Shown: in pieces, positions 48,949-57,364 of the stretch
How the letters are laid out: each line of letters starts with the position of its first letter
Numbering within the stretch: position 1 is the first letter of the stretch
Assembly (NCBI RefSeq): GCF_900105245.1
Contig: NZ_FNSZ01000001.1
Coordinates: 6,508,001 to 6,572,000 of the forward strand
Reading direction: 5' to 3'
Length of the DNA stretch: 64,000 nt
DNA from: Streptomyces sp. 1222.5
Lineage (GTDB): Bacteria > Actinomycetota > Actinomycetes > Streptomycetales > Streptomycetaceae
The notes under the pieces: generated by a model
Told to the model about the DNA's origin: nothing
The model's database searches: none
The model's input: the letters and a program-made list of their open reading frames with translations, nothing else
Translations under genes and position numbers: made by a program

Positions 48949-50220
48949 CTAGACGGTTTCACGGACGGAACGGGCGAGGATGCTCAGCCCCTCGTCCAGC
49001 TCGTCGGGGGTGATGGTGAGGGCGGGCAGCAGTTTGACGACCTCGCCCTCCGGGCCGGACGTCTCGATGAGCAGCCCGAGCTCGAAGGCGCGGCGGGCGA
49101 CCCGCGAAGCCCTGTCCTTGTCACGGAATTCGAGACCCCACACGAGTCCCCGTCCGCGGTACTCCTTCACATCGGCGAGGTTCTCCTCGGTGATGGAGAT
49201 CAGCGCCTGTTCGACCTGCTCGCCGCGGGTACGGGTCTGCTTCTCCATGGCGGAGCCGTCGGTCCAGTACGTCTCCAGGGCCGCGGTGGCCGTGACGAAC
49301 GCCGGGTTGTTGCCGCGGAAGGTGCCGTTGTGCTCGCCGGGCTCCCAGACGTCCAGCTCGGGCCGGAACAGGCACAGCGACATGGGCAGGCCGTAGCCGC
49401 TGATCGACTTGGACACGGTGACGATGTCGGGGGTGATCCCCGACTCCTCGAAGGAGAAGAAGGCGCCCGTGCGGCCGCAGCCCATCTGGATGTCGTCGAC
49501 GATCAGCAGCATGTCCTGCCGCTCGCACAGCTCCTTCAGCGCGCGCAGCCATTCGGGCCGGGCGACGTTGATGCCGCCCTCGCCCTGCACGGTCTCCACG
49601 ATCACGGCGGCGGGCTTGTTCAGGCCGGAGCCCTGGTCCTCCAGCAGCCGCTCGAACCACAGGAAGTCCGGGACCTTGCCGTCGAAGTAGTTGTCGAACG
49701 GCATCGGGGTGCCGTGCACCAGGGGGATGCCGGCGCCGGCGCGCTTGAAGGCGTTGCCGGTGACGGCGAGGGAGCCGAGGGACATCCCGTGGAAGGCGTT
49801 CGTGAACGACACGATCGCCTCGCGGCCCTTCACCTTCCGGGCCAGCTTCAGCGCCGATTCGACGGCGTTGGTGCCCGTCGGGCCCGGGAACATGACCTTG
49901 TACGGCAGGTCGCGCGGGCGCAGCACCAGGTCCTGGAAGGTCTGCAGGAACGACCGCTTGGCCGTGGTCGACATGTCCAGGCCGTGGGTGACCCCGTCCC
50001 GGGACAGATAGTCGATCAACGCCCGTTTCAGTACCGGGTTGTTGTGGCCGTAGTTGAGTGAGCCGGCGCCGGCGAAGAAGTCGAGGTACGCGTGGCCGTC
50101 CTCGTCGTACATGCGGCTGCCCTGGGCACGGTCGAAGACGGCGGGCCAGCTGCGGCAGTAGCTGCGGACCTCGGACTCGAGGGTCTCGAACACGCTGAGG
50201 TCGGGCTGGGTGATGGTCAC
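48949..50220 (-). CDS. ectB: L-2,4-diaminobutyrate:2-oxoglutarate aminotransferase
   Basis: 423 residues, class III PLP aminotransferase. EctB makes diaminobutyrate from aspartate semialdehyde with glutamate as amino donor. Visible family features: ESEVRSYCRSWPAVFDRAQG, YLDFFAGAGSLNYGHNNP, VMFPGPTGTNAVESALKLAR, LLIVDDIQMGCGRTGAFFSF (PLP-binding Asp) and TVSKSISGYGLPMSLCLFR with the Schiff-base Lys. It starts 13 bp after ectA. The transcript supplies the full ectoine pathway from one promoter upstream of ectA. Confidence 0.97.
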   Translation of the reverse strand: MTITQPDLSVFETLESEVRSYCRSWPAVFDRAQGSRMYDEDGHAYLDFFAGAGSLNYGHNNPVLKRALIDYLSRDGVTHGLDMSTTAKRSFLQTFQDLVLRPRDLPYKVMFPGPTGTNAVESALKLARKVKGREAIVSFTNAFHGMSLGSLAVTGNAFKRAGAGIPLVHGTPMPFDNYFDGKVPDFLWFERLLEDQGSGLNKPAAVIVETVQGEGGINVARPEWLRALKELCERQDMLLIVDDIQMGCGRTGAFFSFEESGITPDIVTVSKSISGYGLPMSLCLFRPELDVWEPGEHNGTFRGNNPAFVTATAALETYWTDGSAMEKQTRTRGEQVEQALISITEENLADVKEYRGRGLVWGLEFRDKDRASRVARRAFELGLLIETSGPEGEVVKLLPALTITPDELDEGLSILARSVRETV

Positions 50221-50233
50221 GGTGATTCGCTCC

Positions 50234-50752
50234 TCAGTGGGGGGTGGAGTCGGTCAGCGGGCCTATGCGGTACAGGACTTCGGGGTCGTGCGGGCCGTCC
50301 GGGAACAGGTCGGCGCCGAACAGCACCTCGCGGTCGACCTGTGCGCCGTGCCGGGCGGCGAACGAGGTGAACAGGCGCTCGGAGGCGGTGTTGCCGGGGG
50401 TGATCGTGGTCTCCACCTCGGTGATGCCGAGCTCGGCGGTGAGCCGTGCGGTCAGCCCGTCGAGCAGGGCGGCGGCGATGCCGTGACCCCGGTATGCGGA
50501 GTCGACGGCCACCTGCCAGACGAGCAGCGTCCGGGGACGGTCCGGTCGCACATAGCCGGTGATGAAGCCGACCGGCTCTCCGTCCGCACCACGCGCCACC
50601 GCCGAGGTGCCGGCGAAGTCCCGGCACCACAGCAGATAGCTGTACGAAGAGTTCAGGTCGAGGGTTTTCGAGTCCTGGGCGAGACGCCAGAGCGTGGCTC
50701 CGTCGGTCATCGCCGGTCGGTCGATGAGAAGGTCTGCGGGTGCGGCAGTCAT
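50234..50752 (-). CDS. ectA: L-2,4-diaminobutyrate N-acetyltransferase
   Basis: 172 residues of the GNAT fold. EctA acetylates diaminobutyrate at the gamma amine. Family sequence: LIDRPAMTDGATLWRLAQDS, KTLDLNSSYSYLLWCRDFAG, acetyl-CoA loop QVAVDSAYRGHGIAAALLDGL, VETTITPGNTASERLFTSFA and VLFGADLFPDGPHDPEVLYR. It is the first gene of ectABCD. The stop of ectA and start of ectB are 13 bp apart. Regulation is probably osmotic, but no specific site is certain upstream. Confidence 0.96.
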   Translation of the reverse strand: MTAAPADLLIDRPAMTDGATLWRLAQDSKTLDLNSSYSYLLWCRDFAGTSAVARGADGEPVGFITGYVRPDRPRTLLVWQVAVDSAYRGHGIAAALLDGLTARLTAELGITEVETTITPGNTASERLFTSFAARHGAQVDREVLFGADLFPDGPHDPEVLYRIGPLTDSTPH

Positions 50753-51332
50753 GCGGCACGAATTTAGCGAGGCGAATTAGAAATTGCACGGGCGGTTCCG
50801 CTGTGCCGCGCAGGGGGTTGGGGGAAATGCCCGTATTACCCCACGGAAAATCGGGGCAAAGGTGTCTCGTTGTGGAGTGTGTCACAACACGGAAACCGTC
50901 CGAAACGCGCCGGAAAACTTCCCCGTTTAGCTCCGCGGAAAGCGGGCAGAAGAAGACGGGAAGCTATCGTCCGAAGAATTGGCGGAGTTTGTGAAATTGA
51001 ATTGAATTCACGAGCCGCTGGTTTCGCCGATTCGTTCATGCAGAATGCGCGGGCCCGCCCGTCGTGCCGGGCATACTCCTCGGCTCCGCCCGGCGAACAG
51101 CTTCCGCCCCTCGCGAAGAGCCGCCGCCCCCGGAGATCTCACCGCCCATGCGGCGCCCGTGACGTCCGGGATGCCGGCTCACCCGGCCTGGCGATCGCCG
51201 TCGCCGGTGCACGGTCGGCCGGGGCCCGGCCGACCGATCGGGGGCTGCAGGGGCCCTCGGTCAGGTGAGCCAGGGTGGCGATACCCGGGTGCCGTGTCTG
51301 CGCCCCCGCCCGGGCAGGGGTGCTCGGAGGGC
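50753..51332. promoter_or_regulatory. 580-bp gene-free region upstream of ectA, with an inverted repeat
   Basis: No credible gene. On the minus strand, TTTGCC and TAATAC with 16-bp spacing (within about 50835-50865) could serve as a promoter for ectA. Upstream of it GTTGTG (50869-50874) and CACAAC (50883-50888) form an inverted repeat with an 8-nt centre that could be an operator. The part near 50990-51030 is unusually AT-rich for this genome. From about 51045 to 51332 I see only shadow frames. Confidence 0.4.
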
Positions 51333-52448
51333 TCAGGTCGCGTTCACCGCTCGGGCGGCCGACTCGGTGTCCACCTGGGCCCCTGCCTCGGTCAGCGCGG
51401 CGCCCAGCGCGGTCAGGGATCGGCGGACCGTGTCCAGGGTGGCGTCGGGGCCGTAGTGGTTGACCCGGATCATCTCCTTGGCCAGGGCGCCGCCGCCCGC
51501 GGCCAGCGGCAGCGCCGGGTCGCCCTCCAGAGCCCGCGCCACCAGCTCCGAGGCCACCAGGTCCGACGGCACCCGGAGCGTCGTGGCGACCGGCGCCGCG
51601 TCCGCGACCTCGTACACGTACGGCTCCAGACCTCCGCCGAGCGCGACCGCACCCGCCCGCGTGGCCAGCGCGGCGCGCCGGTGCCGGGCCATCACCGTGT
51701 CCAGACCCGCCGACCCGATGCGCTCCAGGCACGCCTCCAGGGCCAGCATCTCCAACTGGGCGGGAGCGTGCGGCAGCACCTTGCGGCCGGCGTCGATCCA
51801 GCGGTCCTTCCAGTCGAGCAGCGACAGGTAGGAGCGGCGCGGCGCGTGCGGGTTCGCCGCCATCCGGGCCCACGCCCGCTCGCTCACCGAGATCGCCGAC
51901 ACGCCCGCCGGACCGCCCATCGCCTTCTGCGCCCCGATCACGCACAGGTCCACGCCCCACGCGTCCGGCAGCACCGGCTCGGCGCCCACCGAGGCGACCG
52001 CGTCCAGGTAGAACAGCGCGCCGTGCCGCCGTACCACCTCGCCGATCTCCGCGACCGGGTTGGTGTTGCCGGTGGCCGCCTCGGCGTGCACCAGCGACAC
52101 GAAGTCGATCTCCGGGTGCTCGGCGAACGCCTGCTGGATCTGCCCGGCCGTCACCGCCGAGTGGAAGGGCACGGAGATGTCGTGCACGGTCGCGCCGGAG
52201 TCCCGGAGCCAGTTGCCGAAGGTCTGCCCGTAGGGGCCCGTGATCACGTTCAGGGCCACCGTGCCGGGACCGGCCGCCGCGCGGATCGCGCCCTCCAGCG
52301 GCAGCAGCGCCTCGCCCTGCGTGATCAGCACGTCCTGACGGGTGCCCAGCAGCCGGGCCACCCCGTCCTCGATGGCGGCGAAGCGCTCGGCACTCAGCGG
52401 GGGCAGATCGAGGAACGGGTGGGTCACGGCGGTGCTCTCTTCGCTCAC
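51333..52448 (-). CDS. Alanine-glyoxylate/serine-pyruvate-type aminotransferase (class V)
   Basis: 371 residues. PLP fold-type I: ITQGEALLPLEGAIRAAAGP, VITGPYGQTFGNWLRDSGA, SLVHAEAATGNTNPVAEIGE, the Asp in LFYLDAVASVGAEP and the PLP Lys in CVIGAQKAMGGPAGVSAIS. This is the group of alanine-glyoxylate, serine-glyoxylate and ureidoglycine-glyoxylate aminotransferases. The exact pair of substrates cannot be read. It is divergent from an amino-acid ABC importer across 174 bp, so it may act on an imported amino acid. Confidence 0.86.
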   Translation of the reverse strand: MSEESTAVTHPFLDLPPLSAERFAAIEDGVARLLGTRQDVLITQGEALLPLEGAIRAAAGPGTVALNVITGPYGQTFGNWLRDSGATVHDISVPFHSAVTAGQIQQAFAEHPEIDFVSLVHAEAATGNTNPVAEIGEVVRRHGALFYLDAVASVGAEPVLPDAWGVDLCVIGAQKAMGGPAGVSAISVSERAWARMAANPHAPRRSYLSLLDWKDRWIDAGRKVLPHAPAQLEMLALEACLERIGSAGLDTVMARHRRAALATRAGAVALGGGLEPYVYEVADAAPVATTLRVPSDLVASELVARALEGDPALPLAAGGGALAKEMIRVNHYGPDATLDTVRRSLTALGAALTEAGAQVDTESAARAVNAT

Positions 52449-52558
52449 GAGGGTTCACGGGCCGGCCGGAGGCCGACGCACCCGAGCGTAACCCTCACCA
52501 CATTCGCGCCCGCGACCGGCGACTTCTCAGGCCGGACGGCATCGATGCCATCGGTTTG

Positions 52559-52588
52559 GTTTGAGTGACCCAAACATCTCCTTATAAT
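52559..52588 (+). promoter_or_regulatory. Promoter with overlapping palindrome for the amino-acid ABC operon
   Basis: TTTGAG (52560-52565), a 17-bp spacer and a perfect TATAAT (52583-52588). A 17-bp palindrome, GTTTG-N7-CAAAC (52559-52575, 14 of 17 symmetric), covers the -35 hexamer, which is the position of a repressor site. It lies midway between the divergent aminotransferase and importer genes, so one regulator could control both. Confidence 0.65.
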
Positions 52589-52622
52589 CGGAACCCACAG
52601 TTCCCCCATAGGAGATCCCCCC

Positions 52623-53471
52623 ATGAATACGCTCCTCGGGCGCCGGACCCGCCTTCTGGCCGCCACCACCGCGACCGCCGCACTCGTGCTCGTCGTGGCC
52701 GGCTGCTCCTCCAGCGACTCGGGGAGCGGCAAGACCACCGTCAAGGGCGTCCACCTGGCCAAGGGCGGCCAGCTGACCACCTGCACCCACCTGCCGTACC
52801 CGCCGTTCCAGTCGGAGGTCGACGGCAAGGTGCAGGGCTTCGACGTGTCCCTCATCGACCTCGTCGCCAAGGACCTGGGCGTCAAGCAGCAGATCCTCGA
52901 CACGCCGTTCGAGAACTTCAAGACCGGCGCCTTCCTCAACTCCGGGCAGTGCGACCTGGCCGCCGCCGGCATGACCATCACCGCCGAGCGCAAGAAGAAC
53001 GTCGACTTCTCCGACCCGTACTTCGAGGCCACCCAGGCCGTGCTGGTCGACAAGAGCAGCGGCGTCAACTCGCTCGCCGACGTCAAGGCCAAGGGCAAGA
53101 AGCTGGGCGCCCAGGCGCAGACCACCGGCGAGGACTACGTCAAGAGCAAGGGCTACGACCCGATCTCCTTCGAGTCCTCCGACGCGGTGCTCAACGGTCT
53201 GCGCACCGGCCAGGTCCAGGCCGTCGTCATCGACTACCCGGTCGTCCAGGGCTGGCTCAAGGACAAGGCGAACGCGGACAAGTTCAAGGTCGTCGACAAC
53301 CTGAAGACCGGTGAGCAGTACGGCTTCACCGTGAAGAAGGGCAACACCGCGCTGCGCGACGCCATCAACAAGGCGATCAAGAACGCCAAGGCCGACGGCA
53401 CCTACAAGAAGCTGTACGAGCAGTGGATCGGCCCGTACGACTCCTCCGTCGCCTCTCCCGCGGCCTCATGA
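52623..53471 (+). CDS. Amino-acid ABC transporter substrate-binding lipoprotein (family 3)
   Basis: 282 residues, ATG with AGGAG upstream. The signal peptide ends in a lipobox (LVVAGCSSS, Cys about residue 29). The body is an SBP_bac_3 type: LTTCTHLPYPPFQSEVDGKV, GFDVSLIDLVAKDLGVK, GQCDLAAAGMTITAERKKNV, FSDPYFEATQAVLV, LRTGQVQAVVIDYPVVQGWL. It binds a polar amino acid, or possibly an opine or related compound, outside the membrane. The stop overlaps the permease start (ATGA). Confidence 0.92.
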   Translation: MNTLLGRRTRLLAATTATAALVLVVAGCSSSDSGSGKTTVKGVHLAKGGQLTTCTHLPYPPFQSEVDGKVQGFDVSLIDLVAKDLGVKQQILDTPFENFKTGAFLNSGQCDLAAAGMTITAERKKNVDFSDPYFEATQAVLVDKSSGVNSLADVKAKGKKLGAQAQTTGEDYVKSKGYDPISFESSDAVLNGLRTGQVQAVVIDYPVVQGWLKDKANADKFKVVDNLKTGEQYGFTVKKGNTALRDAINKAIKNAKADGTYKKLYEQWIGPYDSSVASPAAS

Positions 53472-54301
53472 CCGACACGGACACGACCCTCCAGCCGAAG
53501 AAGAAGGGACTGACACGGCGCCAGAAGCGCGCCGTGTCCCGCGGGGTGCAGTACGCCGTCTTCGTCGCCGCCGTGATCGCCTTCGCGGTCTCGGCGGACT
53601 GGGGCCGGCTGCAGAACCAGTTCGCCCAGGCCGACATCGCCAAGCAGATGTTCCCGGACGTCATCACGCTGGCGCTGAAGAACACCGTGCTCTACACGCT
53701 GTCCGGCTTCGTCGTCGGGCTCGTCCTCGGCATGGTCGTCGCCCTGATGCGGCTGTCCTCGGTGGGCCCGTACCGCTGGCTGGCGGGCGTCTACATCGAG
53801 ATCTTCCGCGGCCTGCCCGCCCTGCTGATCTTCATCTTCGTCGGCGTGGCCGTACCCCTCGCCTTCCCCGGCACGGAGATCCCCGGCGGGACGTACGGCA
53901 AGGTCGCCATCGCGCTCGGGCTGGTCTCGGCCGCCTACATGGCGGAGACCATCCGGGCCGGCATCCAGGCCGTGCCCAAGGGACAGATGGAGGCGGCCCG
54001 TTCGCTCGGCTTCTCGCCGGCGAAGGCCATGGTCTCGATCATCGTCCCGCAGGCGTTCCGGATCATCCTGCCGCCGCTCACCAACGAACTCGTCCTGCTC
54101 TTCAAGGACTCCTCGCTGGTGCTGTTCCTCGGGGTCACCCTGGAGGAGCGGGAGCTGTCCAAGTTCGGCCGCGACCTCGCCAGTACGACCGCCAACTCCA
54201 CGCCGATCCTGGTCGCGGGCCTGTGCTACCTGCTGGTCACCATCCCGCTCAGCTTCGTCGTCCGCCGTATGGAATCCAAGGCCCAGGAGGCGATCCGGTG
54301 A
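53468..54301 (+). CDS. Polar amino-acid ABC transporter permease (HisM/GlnP type)
   Basis: 277 residues from ATG 53468, overlapping the binding-protein stop. A Lys/Arg-rich cytoplasmic tail precedes five or so helices. The family motif YIEIFRGLPALLIFIFVGVA and the EAA-loop IQAVPKGQMEAARSLGFSPA are clear, followed by QAFRIILPPLTNELVLLFKD. It forms a homodimeric or single-permease channel driven by the ATPase encoded next, with which it overlaps (GTGA). Confidence 0.93.
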   Translation: MTDTDTTLQPKKKGLTRRQKRAVSRGVQYAVFVAAVIAFAVSADWGRLQNQFAQADIAKQMFPDVITLALKNTVLYTLSGFVVGLVLGMVVALMRLSSVGPYRWLAGVYIEIFRGLPALLIFIFVGVAVPLAFPGTEIPGGTYGKVAIALGLVSAAYMAETIRAGIQAVPKGQMEAARSLGFSPAKAMVSIIVPQAFRIILPPLTNELVLLFKDSSLVLFLGVTLEERELSKFGRDLASTTANSTPILVAGLCYLLVTIPLSFVVRRMESKAQEAIR

Positions 54302-55092
54302 GCCGCCCGGAGATCGAGGTACGCGGACTGCACAAGTCCTTCGGCGCCAACGAGGTCCTGCGCGGCATCGACCTGGAGATCGGCCAGGGCGAGGTCGTCT
54401 GTGTCATCGGCCCGTCCGGTTCCGGCAAGTCGACGCTGCTGCGTTGCGTGAACCTGCTGGAGGAGCCCTCCGAGGGGCAGGTCTTCGTCGGCGGCACCGA
54501 GGTCACCGACCCGGACGTCGACATCGACGCCGTACGCCGCCGCATCGGCATGGTCTTCCAGCAGTTCAACCTGTTCCCGCACCTGAACGTCACCGAGAAC
54601 CTCGCGCTGCCCCAGCGCCGGGTCCTCGGGCGGGACAGGGCGACGGCCGCGAAGGTCGCCGCGGAGAACCTGGCCCGGGTCGGCCTGTCCGAGAAGGCGG
54701 ACGCCTACCCGGCCTCCCTCTCCGGCGGCCAGCAGCAGCGCGTGGCGATCGCCCGGGCCCTCGCCATGGGCCCGCAGGTGATGCTGTTCGACGAGCCGAC
54801 CTCCGCGCTCGACCCCGAACTGGTCGGGGACGTCCTCGCCGTGATGCGCAGGCTCGCGGAGGAGGGCATGACGATGATGGTCGTCACGCACGAGATGACC
54901 TTCGCGCGCGAGGTCGCCGACCGGGTCGTCTTCATGGACGGCGGGGTGGTCGTCGAGGACGGCAGCCCCGAGCGGGTCATCGGCGACCCGCAGCACGAGC
55001 GCACCCGGCACTTCCTGTCCCGGCTGCTCGACCCGGCGATGGCCGAGGTCGAGGAGGAGACCTCCGACCAGGTGGGCGAGGACACGCCCTAG
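54298..55092 (+). CDS. Polar amino-acid ABC transporter ATP-binding protein (GlnQ type)
   Basis: 264 residues from GTG 54298. Walker A is GPSGSGKSTLLRCVN, the Q-loop is GMVFQQFNLFPHL, the signature is SLSGGQQQRVAIARAL, Walker B is VMLFDEPTSALDPEL and the switch His is VVTHEMTFAREVADR. It is the energising subunit of the importer with the two preceding genes. A short acidic C-terminal tail (MAEVEEETSDQVGEDTP) is unusual. The next gene starts 18 bp downstream. Confidence 0.94.
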   Translation: MSRPEIEVRGLHKSFGANEVLRGIDLEIGQGEVVCVIGPSGSGKSTLLRCVNLLEEPSEGQVFVGGTEVTDPDVDIDAVRRRIGMVFQQFNLFPHLNVTENLALPQRRVLGRDRATAAKVAAENLARVGLSEKADAYPASLSGGQQQRVAIARALAMGPQVMLFDEPTSALDPELVGDVLAVMRRLAEEGMTMMVVTHEMTFAREVADRVVFMDGGVVVEDGSPERVIGDPQHERTRHFLSRLLDPAMAEVEEETSDQVGEDTP

Positions 55093-55110
55093 GTCGTTAG
55101 GGTGCGGTGC

Positions 55111-56202
55111 ATGAGCGATGGCGCGGTGCTGCACGTGAAGGGCCGGGTCCTGGCGGGACCCGAGGACGTCCGTGACGAGCTGTGGGTGGTCGGGGGGCGG
55201 GTCTCCTACGACCGTCCCGCCGGCGCCCGCGACATCACCACCGTGACCGGCTGGGCGCTGCCCGGACTGGTCGACGCGCACTGCCACGTCGGCCTCGGCG
55301 CGGAGGGCCCGGTGGACGCGGACACCGCCGAGAAGCAGGCCCTGACCGACCGCGGGGCGGGCACCCTGCTGATCCGGGACGCGGGCTCGCCGTCCGACAC
55401 CCGCTGGGTCGACGACCGCCCCGACCTGCCGAAGATCATCCGGGCCGGCCGGCACATCGCCCGCACCCGCCGCTATCTCCGCAACTACGCCTGGGAGGTC
55501 GAGCCGGAGGACCTGGTGGCGTACGTCGCCCAGGAGGCCGGGCGCGGCGACGGCTGGGTCAAGCTGGTCGGCGACTGGATCGACCGCGACCTCGGCGACC
55601 TGGCCGCCTGCTGGCCCCGCGGGGCGGTGGAGGCCGCCATCGCCGAGGCCCACCGCCTGGGCGCCCGGGTCACCGCGCACTGCTTCGCCGAGAGCTCCCT
55701 GCGCGACCTGGTCGAGGCCGGCATCGACTGCATCGAGCACGCCACGGGCCTGACCGAGGACCTGATCCCGCTGTTCGCCGAGCGGGGTGTCGCGATCGTG
55801 CCGACCCTCGTCAACATCGCCACCTTCCCGCACCTCGCGGCCGGCGGCGAGTCCCGCTACCCGCGCTGGTCCGCCCACATGCGGCGGCTGCACGAACGCC
55901 GCTACGACACCGTGCGCGGCGCCTACGACGCCGGTATCCCGGTCTACGTCGGCACGGACGCCGGCGGCTCCCTGGCCCACGGGCTGGTCGCGGCGGAGGT
56001 GGCGGAACTGGTCACCGCCGGCATCCCGCCGGTGCAGGCCGTGTCCGCGACGAGCTGGGGCGCCCGCGCCTGGCTCGGCCGGCCCGGGCTGGAGGAGGGC
56101 GCACCGGCCGACCTGGTGGTGTACGAGGGCGACCCGCGGGCGGACGTACGGGTGCTGGCGGCGCCGCGGCGCGTGGTGCTCGACGGCCGGATCGTCGAAT
56201 AG
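55111..56202 (+). CDS. Amidohydrolase-superfamily enzyme (imidazolonepropionase-like)
   Basis: 363 residues from ATG 55111; a TAGGGT hexamer ends seven bases upstream and no SD is present, so a separate leaderless transcript is possible. The metal-dependent barrel has PGLVDAHCHVGLG (HxH), a Lys in GWVKLVGDWIDRD, His in ARVTAHCFAESSLRDL and IDCIEHATGLTEDLIP, and the Asp in VYVGTDAGGSLAHGL. GAPADLVVYEGDPRADVRVL is the C-terminal sheet. Such enzymes cleave cyclic amides, dipeptides or guanidines. Location after an amino-acid importer suggests a nitrogenous substrate. Confidence 0.85.
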   Translation: MSDGAVLHVKGRVLAGPEDVRDELWVVGGRVSYDRPAGARDITTVTGWALPGLVDAHCHVGLGAEGPVDADTAEKQALTDRGAGTLLIRDAGSPSDTRWVDDRPDLPKIIRAGRHIARTRRYLRNYAWEVEPEDLVAYVAQEAGRGDGWVKLVGDWIDRDLGDLAACWPRGAVEAAIAEAHRLGARVTAHCFAESSLRDLVEAGIDCIEHATGLTEDLIPLFAERGVAIVPTLVNIATFPHLAAGGESRYPRWSAHMRRLHERRYDTVRGAYDAGIPVYVGTDAGGSLAHGLVAAEVAELVTAGIPPVQAVSATSWGARAWLGRPGLEEGAPADLVVYEGDPRADVRVLAAPRRVVLDGRIVE

Positions 56203-56382
56203 CGGGCGCTCCGGCGGACGGTGGGGCGGCGGGGTCCGGGGGAACGCCTGTGCCCGGTGATTCGAAGAGATGTGCTGAAACACCTCGATCGAGTGAAGTG
56301 ACTCAGGATCGCTGACCGTTCACCCACAGTGCGTACAAGGTTGACGGGTCCCAAGCATGTTCCGTCTGGGGGTCCCACCGCC

Positions 56383-57291
56383 TTGAACAGCAACAACTTC
56401 CGCATGCCCGCCCGGCGGCTCGCCGCGGTCGCCACCGTCACCGCGCTCACCGCGGCGCCCGCGGTCCTGGGCGCGGGCGCCGCGCACGCGACCGGCGGTC
56501 ACGGTCGCGCCTCCGCCGTCGTCCTGCGCACCGGGCTCGACGTGTCCCTGCTCAACAAGACCGTGAACGTCCCGCTCGCGGTGTCGCTCAACGAGGTCCA
56601 GGCACCGCAGAGCGCCGACAGAACGGCGCTGTCCGCCCGGCTCGACGGCGTGAACGGCGGGAAGCCGTTCACGGTGCTCGCCGCGGACGTCGCCTCGGCG
56701 AAGGCCACGGTGACCGCGAAGCGCGCCGAGGGCTCCGTCCGGCTCGTCCACGCCAAGCTGCACGTGCCCGGTCTGCCCCTGCTGTCGGTGATCGAGACCG
56801 ACGACGTCACCGCCAAGGCGACCTGCGAGGTCGGCAAGGCACCCGTGGCCGCCGCGAACGTCCTGGGCGCCGTCACCGTCCTCGGCAAGCGCGTCACGCT
56901 GACCGCCGGCGGCCCGACCGTGGTGAAGGTGCCCGGCGTCGGCGAGGTGAGGCTCGACCTCGCCGAGCGGCGCACCACGACCCGTACGGCCGCCGCGACC
57001 GCCCTGCAACTCAAGGTGTCCGTCAACCCGTTGAAGCTCAACGTGGCCGACGTCGAAGGCACCGTCACCCTCGCCAAGGCCACCTGTGAGTCCCCGATGG
57101 CGGCGCCCACCAAGCACCCGGCGCCGAGCCACGACCCGGCCGCCGACGTGCGCCCGCAGGGCGCGCCCGCCAAGGCCGACCTCGCGGAGACGGGCGGCAG
57201 TTCGGCGACCCCGTACATCGCGGGCGGCGCGCTGGCGCTGCTGCTGGTCGGCGGGGGAGCGGTGACCGTGGCACGGCGCCGCAGGGGCTGA
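56383..57291 (+). CDS. LAETG-anchored cell-wall protein (SCO1860 family)
   Basis: 302 residues from TTG 56383, which has GGGGG ten bases upstream; GTG 56329 is an alternative. A Sec signal peptide (RRLAAVATVTALTAAPAVLG, Ala-x-Ala at AHA) precedes a beta-rich Val/Ala/Thr domain with one Cys pair (ATCEVGKAP, ATCESPMA). A Pro-rich wall spacer follows, then the sorting signal LAETGG, a hydrophobic helix (PYIAGGALALLLVGGGAV) and RRRRG. Streptomyces class E sortases link such LAxTG proteins to peptidoglycan. The protein is recognised as a conserved family; its wall function is unknown. Confidence 0.87.
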   Translation: MNSNNFRMPARRLAAVATVTALTAAPAVLGAGAAHATGGHGRASAVVLRTGLDVSLLNKTVNVPLAVSLNEVQAPQSADRTALSARLDGVNGGKPFTVLAADVASAKATVTAKRAEGSVRLVHAKLHVPGLPLLSVIETDDVTAKATCEVGKAPVAAANVLGAVTVLGKRVTLTAGGPTVVKVPGVGEVRLDLAERRTTTRTAAATALQLKVSVNPLKLNVADVEGTVTLAKATCESPMAAPTKHPAPSHDPAADVRPQGAPAKADLAETGGSSATPYIAGGALALLLVGGGAVTVARRRRG

Positions 57292-57304
57292 CGGCGGACC
57301 GGCT

Positions 57305-57332
57305 CCGCCGGGCGGGGGAACCCGCCCGGCGG
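57305..57332. terminator. Bidirectional terminator between the LAETG gene and cobC
   Basis: A perfect 12-bp stem, CCGCCGGGCGGG (57305-57316) with CCCGCCCGGCGG (57321-57332), and a GGAA tetraloop, in the 73-bp gap between convergent genes. It ends the cobalamin operon. Confidence 0.9.
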
Positions 57333-57364
57333 GCCGGGCCCGGTTCACCCGTCCGCGTCCCGGA

